This document shows positions 1-3,834 of a stretch of 6,484 bases of DNA, one piece after another (within the stretch, counting starts at the first letter, position 1; each line of letters begins with the position of its first letter). The stretch covers positions 1-6,484 of the forward strand of contig MNUO01000100.1 in the NCBI GenBank assembly GCA_001871015.1, given 5' to 3'. The notes under the pieces were generated by a model, which searched no databases, had not been told where the DNA came from, and was given only the letters and a program-made list of their open reading frames with translations. The position numbers and the translations under genes are program-made. The DNA is from Candidatus Desantisbacteria bacterium CG1_02_38_46 (GTDB taxonomy: Bacteria; Desantisbacteria; UBA1551; UBA1559).

Positions 1-197
1 AGAATTAAGGGTTTCTTTCTTTCTCTTCCCTTTATTTTATATATTCTATTTACTGCCCGAGAATTGAAAGCACTTGCTCCAATCCCATAAACCGTATCTG
101 TTGGAAATATAATTACCCCGCCTTTTCTTACTATTGCTGCGGCATCTTCAATTTTTTTCCGCTCCGGCTTTTTAGAATTTATCTTTATGATTTTCAT
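1..197 (-). CDS. tsaC: Threonylcarbamoyl-AMP synthase (TsaC/Sua5/YrdC family), N-terminal part, cut by window edge
   Basis: The visible 65 codons start at ATG 197-195 and stay open to the left edge. The family joins L-threonine, bicarbonate and ATP into threonylcarbamoyl-AMP, the precursor of t6A at position 37 of ANN-decoding tRNAs, in the cytoplasm. Seen directly: an N-terminal helix with a following GGVIIFPTDTVYGIG segment (residues about 26-40), which is the YrdC signature, and KGRERKKPLI (about 56-65), the family's KxR...KPL nucleotide-binding stretch. The gene begins 20 nt after the rsmI stop with no promoter visible between, so the two are probably co-transcribed. The upstream ribosome binding site is weak (GGAT or CGGG). 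Because the C-terminus is missing, I cannot tell single-domain TsaC from two-domain Sua5. The family call is secure; the symbol is a choice between the two. Confidence 0.9.
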   Translation of the reverse strand, partial: MKIIKINSKKPERKKIEDAAAIVRKGGVIIFPTDTVYGIGASAFNSRAVNRIYKIKGRERKKPLI

Positions 198-217
198 TTA
201 CCCGATTATCCAATTAT

Positions 218-901
218 CTAAATCTTTTTTCCATCCACTACCAGAGTAAATTCACCCAGAGGTTTTGTATTCTTGAAATGCTCAATTGCCTGATTGATGC
301 TGACAGGGATAACCTCTTCAAACTTTTTGGTCAATTCGCGACAAACAACTATGTTCCTGTCACCCAACATTAAAAACATTTCTTTCAATGTTCTTAATAG
401 TCTATGAGGAGATTCATAAAATACAATTGTCCCCTCTTCAGTGCTAAGGTTTTTTAAAAGTCTTCTTAACTTTCCAGGCTTTCTGGGAAGAAACCCTTCA
501 AACACAAATCTGCCTGTCGGCAATCCTGAAACTACCAATGCTGTTATTAACGCTGTAGGTCCTGGAATTGGTATAACTGTAATTCCATTTTTTATTGCTT
601 CTTTTACCAGATGAACCCCTGCATCAGAAATTCCTGGCATTCCCCTGTCACAGGTAACACCTACGGACTTACCGCTCTTTAATATATTTAATAAATGTTG
701 GGCAGACTTTATTTTATTATATTCATTGTATGAAGTAAGGGGAATTTTTATGTCATAATGATTTAACAGTTTAAGTGTTTCCCTCGTATCCTCACAGGCA
801 ATAAGTCTAACCGACTTCAAAATTCTCAGCGCCCGTAAAGTAATGTCTTCGAGGTTGCCAATTGGCGTTCCTATAAGATAAAGGATGCCATTATTAGTCA
901 A
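218..901 (-). CDS. rsmI: 16S rRNA (cytidine(1402)-2'-O)-methyltransferase RsmI, short form
   Basis: RsmI transfers a methyl group from S-adenosylmethionine to the 2'-OH of C1402 in 16S rRNA, in the ribosomal P-site region. The 227-residue product shows the tetrapyrrole-methylase-like fold motifs in order: LYLIGTPIGNLEDIT (7-21), ACEDTR (35-40), LTSYNEYN (55-62), GMPGISDAG (87-95), the PGPTALITALVVSGLP segment from about 113, then ESPHRL and CRELTKKFEE, ending at GEFTLVVDG. The start is TTG at 901-899; GGAGGG at 911-906 sits 4 nt before it and no better start exists upstream. Oddities: the protein stops right after the last core strand and lacks the roughly 50-60 residue C-terminal tail of E. 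coli RsmI (286 aa), and the usual DAGTPGISDPG loop reads DRGMPGISDAG (85-95). The end falls at a domain boundary, so this looks like a natural short form rather than a broken gene. It has its own promoter and leads the rsmI-tsaC pair. Confidence 0.95.
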   Translation of the reverse strand: MTNNGILYLIGTPIGNLEDITLRALRILKSVRLIACEDTRETLKLLNHYDIKIPLTSYNEYNKIKSAQHLLNILKSGKSVGVTCDRGMPGISDAGVHLVKEAIKNGITVIPIPGPTALITALVVSGLPTGRFVFEGFLPRKPGKLRRLLKNLSTEEGTIVFYESPHRLLRTLKEMFLMLGDRNIVVCRELTKKFEEVIPVSINQAIEHFKNTKPLGEFTLVVDGKKI

Positions 902-905
902 AAAA

Positions 906-911
906 CCCTCC
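906..911 (-). promoter_or_regulatory. Ribosome binding site that fixes the rsmI TTG start
   Basis: The minus strand reads GGAGGG at 911-906, followed by TTTT and then the TTG start codon at 901. This near-perfect Shine-Dalgarno match is the main reason for accepting TTG, because there is no ATG or GTG nearby that keeps the conserved YLIGTPIGN N-terminus. Confidence 0.8.
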
Positions 912-931
912 GTTGTAAGTGTTACCGTAAT

Positions 932-960
932 ATATTATCATATTTCTGTATAAAAGTCAA
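932..960 (-). promoter_or_regulatory. Sigma70-type promoter for rsmI-tsaC
   Basis: On the minus strand, TTGACT (960-955) matches the -35 consensus at five of six positions. It is followed by exactly 17 nt and then TAATAT (937-932), a -10-like hexamer. Transcription would start near 925, giving a leader of roughly 24 nt that contains the GGAGGG ribosome binding site. The site lies in the 80-nt gap after the addB stop, and no intrinsic terminator is visible in that gap, so addAB read-through may also contribute. An overlapping alternative -10 (GATAAT, 15-nt spacer) is less well spaced. AT-rich gaps give chance matches, but the exact spacing, the position and the short leader all agree. Confidence 0.65.
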
Positions 961-981
961 GTTTATTAAAAGTTGGGAAAC

Positions 982-3633
982 CTACAGGCAGAAGGTAAAA
1001 TATGGACAGAATTGGCAGGAATGTTCATCCTCATCGTCTTTTTCGAAGTTTACTGCAGGATTGAAAATTTCGCCAATGAGGTTTTTAAGCGAAGGCAGAA
1101 ATATTTCTTCCATCCTTAAAGAATTGTCATCTTTTTCTGAAAATAAAAACTCTTCTTTACCATTTCTGATTATGGAAAAACCAGCATTAATGTCGTTCCA
1201 GGACAATTCTGGATTTTTTTCCCTGTAAAGATAAACATAGACAGGTAACTGGAAAGACCTTATCTTGCTTTTCATATCTCTCCTGTCTGTAAAAGGAATG
1301 GAAAGTTTTTTGATTGGTTTCTTAGAGTCGCCTGTCTTATAATCTATTATGTATATTTTTTTCTCTCTCTGGTCTATGCGGTCTATCCTGCCTTTCAGGG
1401 ATATGGAATGATTTATGCCTGGAATGTTATTAATAGCTATCCCATTAAAATTTTCCTCAGTACCGATAATCCTATAGCCTTCTATTTTCTTTTCATTCTC
1501 AAAAAAATTCGACAGGCGAAATTTCGTGATTTTATTCAAAAGATAATTCTCTCCACGCAACTCCCCGAATTTTTCTTTGAGTACAGTATCAATAATCTGT
1601 TCAAGTCTTTCGCGGTCTTTTTCAGTTAATATTATATCACTGCCCTTCAGTGGTTCATAGAATTTATACAAAATTTCATGAATAAAGCTTCCTATTTTAC
1701 CCAAATCCGGTTCCCGTTCTACACTTTCTTTTTCTTCTAATTTAAGAACAGAAGAAAAATAGAATTGTGCTGGACAATTTAAATATGCATCTATACTGGT
1801 TGGAGAGAGAATCATCTGGTTTAAAATCTCCATAGTTTTTTCATCTTTCTTTATAGAAAATGGCTTTCTTGTTATTGATTCAACCCTGAAATTAACAGGT
1901 GTAACTATATCTTTTGGCGCCACTTCTCCTGCTGCCTGTTCTTTTTCCCAGATAATTTCTTCTATGAATCTCGAGCGCGATTCCTTCCCGTATTCCCTGT
2001 AAATAAGATGGACCTCGGCTGCAGTGTTCACGAGGTTCATAAAATGATGTCTGAAAATCTTTTCGCGCTGCCTGTAAGTAGGCAATTCAAGAAATCTGCG
2101 CACGCTGGTTGGAAGAATGGGGTCATATTTATCTTCGTTTGGAATAACACCTTCCTGAACATCTAAAACAATCACCTTTTCAAAAAAAAGATTTCTTGTC
2201 TCTAACATTCCTAAAATCTGCAATCCGCTCAAAGGAATTCCGCTGAAAGGAACGCGCACAGTATTCACATAATATCGGAAAAGGTCAAAAATGTCCTCCT
2301 TTTCCATTTCTTCATTTCCAAGCATAGAATCCTGCATATCTCTGAAGATTGCAAAGAAATTCTTGAAAAATTCACCGGAAAATGGATAAAACTGAGCAGG
2401 TGACCTTGCAAGCAGAAATGAAAAAATATCTTCAAAGCACTTGCCAAGTTGTGAAAAAGTTCGCACATCTTTTAGGTTTCTGATAAGATTAATATGCACT
2501 TCTTTAATTTGCACGAACTCTTTTTCTACTTCTTCGAGATGAATAAACGCTCTGCCAACTCTATCGGAAAGTTTTTCCTCTATCTTATGAATAAGTGTGC
2601 GCGTATCTTCACTGGAAGTGCCAAGTGAAAGATTTTTTACATAGGGATGAAGCAGAATGGACAGATAATCTTTTGCATAATATTCGTCTCCAACTCTTGC
2701 CTCCTGAAAATGCATAATCTGCTCAAGAAGAGTAAACGGCGAGGCTCTTTCCAGGGGGTAACCCATCGAAATATTATATTCCTGATTCAACCCGCTTACC
2801 ACCATTGAAAGTAACGGTATAAGAACATCTGCCTGCGGTAGCACAATTGCTGTTTTTGCAGGGTTAAACCCTTTTTCTAAAATCTCCCCTGCCCTTTTAA
2901 TTTCAGAATGCACATCAAAACCGCTGTGTAGATGAATATTCTCAAAATTCCACTTATCCCATTTATCTTGCACAAAATGAATATTTTTATCCATCGCGTT
3001 TAGATATTTTAAAATTTTTTCTTCAAGGCGCGTTGGAGCAAAAAATCCTCCCGTATAAATAAAACTGAAATCTGGAATAATTCCACTGTCAAGATTTGAG
3101 GCTACGGCTGCATAATCCATTCCCCTCGTGGTGAGTTTGTTGTTCTTCAGCTCTGTGTAAAAATTCTTTTTCACCTCTCCAAGACAGGAGATAATATTTC
3201 TTATCTCCTCTGGAAGAGTGCCAAAAGGTAGATTTTTTAGTTTCTTTTCATCAACCTCTTCAAGTTCCAGTTCGTCAATTATATCGGCTATTTTCAAACC
3301 CCAGGTAAAAAAATGATGAAAACTGTAGTTTGAAAAAAGGTCCATCTCTCTTGCAGCTTTGAAAAGAACCCAGACTTTATTCAAGCCCTCAGCCCGACGC
3401 ATTCCAGGATTCACCTTCAATGAAAAATACTTTATAAATTCATCTATGGAAAAAATCTGTGGTGGGAAAAATGGCGAATTTAATTTTTCCTGAAGCTCTT
3501 TTATGATATAAAAAGAAGGGCGTTTATTGGGAATTAAAATCAGGATATCGGAGAAATCTTTCCCCTTTTTTCTTTCAAGCATATCTTCAACTATTCTTAA
3601 AGGCAAATTATCACTAAATTCAGTCTTTTCCAT
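982..3633 (-). CDS. addB: AddB-like subunit: inactive helicase-like domain plus PD-(D/E)XK nuclease with Fe-S clasp
   Basis: This is the second subunit of an AddAB-type helicase-nuclease that resects double-strand breaks; in the family AddB cuts the 5'-ended strand, and its helicase-like part is known in Bacillus to read Chi. The 883-aa product starts at ATG 3633: GAAGG (3644-3640) lies 6 nt upstream, whereas the in-frame TTG at 3639 would abut that site. The N-terminus has the strand ILILIPNKR (about 30-38) but no GxxGxGKT before it, so ATP binding is not expected. LQILGMLETRNL begins near 471 and leads to VIVLDVQEGVIP, the family's conserved helicase-like core. The nuclease domain holds H652, D751 (GRIDR), D764 and K766 (IDYKTG), and Q795/Y799 (QLPVY). 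Cys620 plus C873, C876 and C882 (CxxC-x5-C at the very C-terminus) match the four ligands of the AddB 4Fe-4S cluster. It follows addA by 201 nt. The protein is shorter than Bacillus AddB (about 1,160 aa) and resembles the Bacteroidota-type subfamily. Confidence 0.9.
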   Translation of the reverse strand: MEKTEFSDNLPLRIVEDMLERKKGKDFSDILILIPNKRPSFYIIKELQEKLNSPFFPPQIFSIDEFIKYFSLKVNPGMRRAEGLNKVWVLFKAAREMDLFSNYSFHHFFTWGLKIADIIDELELEEVDEKKLKNLPFGTLPEEIRNIISCLGEVKKNFYTELKNNKLTTRGMDYAAVASNLDSGIIPDFSFIYTGGFFAPTRLEEKILKYLNAMDKNIHFVQDKWDKWNFENIHLHSGFDVHSEIKRAGEILEKGFNPAKTAIVLPQADVLIPLLSMVVSGLNQEYNISMGYPLERASPFTLLEQIMHFQEARVGDEYYAKDYLSILLHPYVKNLSLGTSSEDTRTLIHKIEEKLSDRVGRAFIHLEEVEKEFVQIKEVHINLIRNLKDVRTFSQLGKCFEDIFSFLLARSPAQFYPFSGEFFKNFFAIFRDMQDSMLGNEEMEKEDIFDLFRYYVNTVRVPFSGIPLSGLQILGMLETRNLFFEKVIVLDVQEGVIPNEDKYDPILPTSVRRFLELPTYRQREKIFRHHFMNLVNTAAEVHLIYREYGKESRSRFIEEIIWEKEQAAGEVAPKDIVTPVNFRVESITRKPFSIKKDEKTMEILNQMILSPTSIDAYLNCPAQFYFSSVLKLEEKESVEREPDLGKIGSFIHEILYKFYEPLKGSDIILTEKDRERLEQIIDTVLKEKFGELRGENYLLNKITKFRLSNFFENEKKIEGYRIIGTEENFNGIAINNIPGINHSISLKGRIDRIDQREKKIYIIDYKTGDSKKPIKKLSIPFTDRRDMKSKIRSFQLPVYVYLYREKNPELSWNDINAGFSIIRNGKEEFLFSEKDDNSLRMEEIFLPSLKNLIGEIFNPAVNFEKDDEDEHSCQFCPYFTFCL

Positions 3634-3639
3634 ATACAA

Positions 3640-3644
3640 CCTTC
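3640..3644 (-). promoter_or_regulatory. Ribosome binding site that selects the addB ATG start
   Basis: The minus strand reads GAAGG at 3644-3640. Its distance to ATG 3633 is 6 nt, which is workable, while the in-frame TTG at 3639-3637 touches it directly and could not be served by it. The addB start is therefore placed at ATG, two codons inside the longest open frame. Confidence 0.6.
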
Positions 3645-3679
3645 AGCCACAGATTTAATTTAATTCAAACCTCAAATTG

Positions 3680-3827
3680 CAAAAGTCAAAGGCAACTCAA
3701 ACCTTTTCGAAGAGTCCGATTGAAATAATATCAGGACTAAAGTCCTGAGTTACATATCAGGACTAAAGTCCTGAGTTACATATCAGGACTAAAGTCCTGA
3801 GTTACAAACCCTTAGCTTTGACTTTTG
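3680..3827. repeat. Exact 12-bp inverted repeat enclosing the tandem repeats
   Basis: CAAAAGTCAAAG at 3680-3691 is the exact reverse complement of CTTTGACTTTTG at 3816-3827. The arms bracket the three 26-bp units in the addA-addB gap. The right arm is itself part of a short direct repeat (TTTGACTTTTGACTTT up to 3832), so pairing could shift by one register. In a transcript running from addA into addB, the arms could close a multibranch structure holding three hairpins, with the addB ribosome binding site about 36 nt beyond. This might instead be the edge of a small intergenic element. The symmetry is seen directly; the role is not known. Confidence 0.7.
3728..3805. repeat. Three perfect tandem copies of a 26-bp palindromic unit
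   Basis: The units at 3728-3753, 3754-3779 and 3780-3805 are identical base for base. Each contains TCAGGACTAAAGTCCTGA, an 8-bp perfect inverted repeat around AA (or 7 bp with a TAAA loop), followed by GTTACATA-type linker sequence. They lie wholly in the addA-addB gap, 94 nt before the addB ATG and 29 nt after the addA stop. In RNA each unit would form a short stable hairpin. None is followed by a U tract on either strand, so they are not classical intrinsic terminators; transcript processing, stabilisation or attenuation between the two genes is possible. There are no spacers, so this is not a CRISPR array. Confidence 0.95.
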
Positions 3828-3834
3828 ACTTTAT

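Noticed and set aside
951-961. AAAAGTCAA near 952-960 as another copy of the 12-bp inverted-repeat arm
   Set aside because: Only nine AT-rich bases match, there is no partner arm, and the site is explained by the -35 hexamer of the rsmI promoter.
3637-3639. TTG at 3639 as the addB start
   Set aside because: The GAAGG ribosome binding site touches this codon directly; ATG at 3633 has a workable 6-nt spacing.
3670-3691. Promoter for addB in the addA-addB gap
   Set aside because: The minus strand has TTGACT at 3690-3685, but no acceptable -10 hexamer lies 16-18 nt downstream; only AT-rich sequence is present.
3728-3805. CRISPR array
   Set aside because: The 26-bp units abut each other with no unique spacers, there are only three, and no cas gene is present.
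3728-3805. Intrinsic terminator of addA
   Set aside because: The hairpins are not followed by a U tract on either strand, and addB continues in the same direction.
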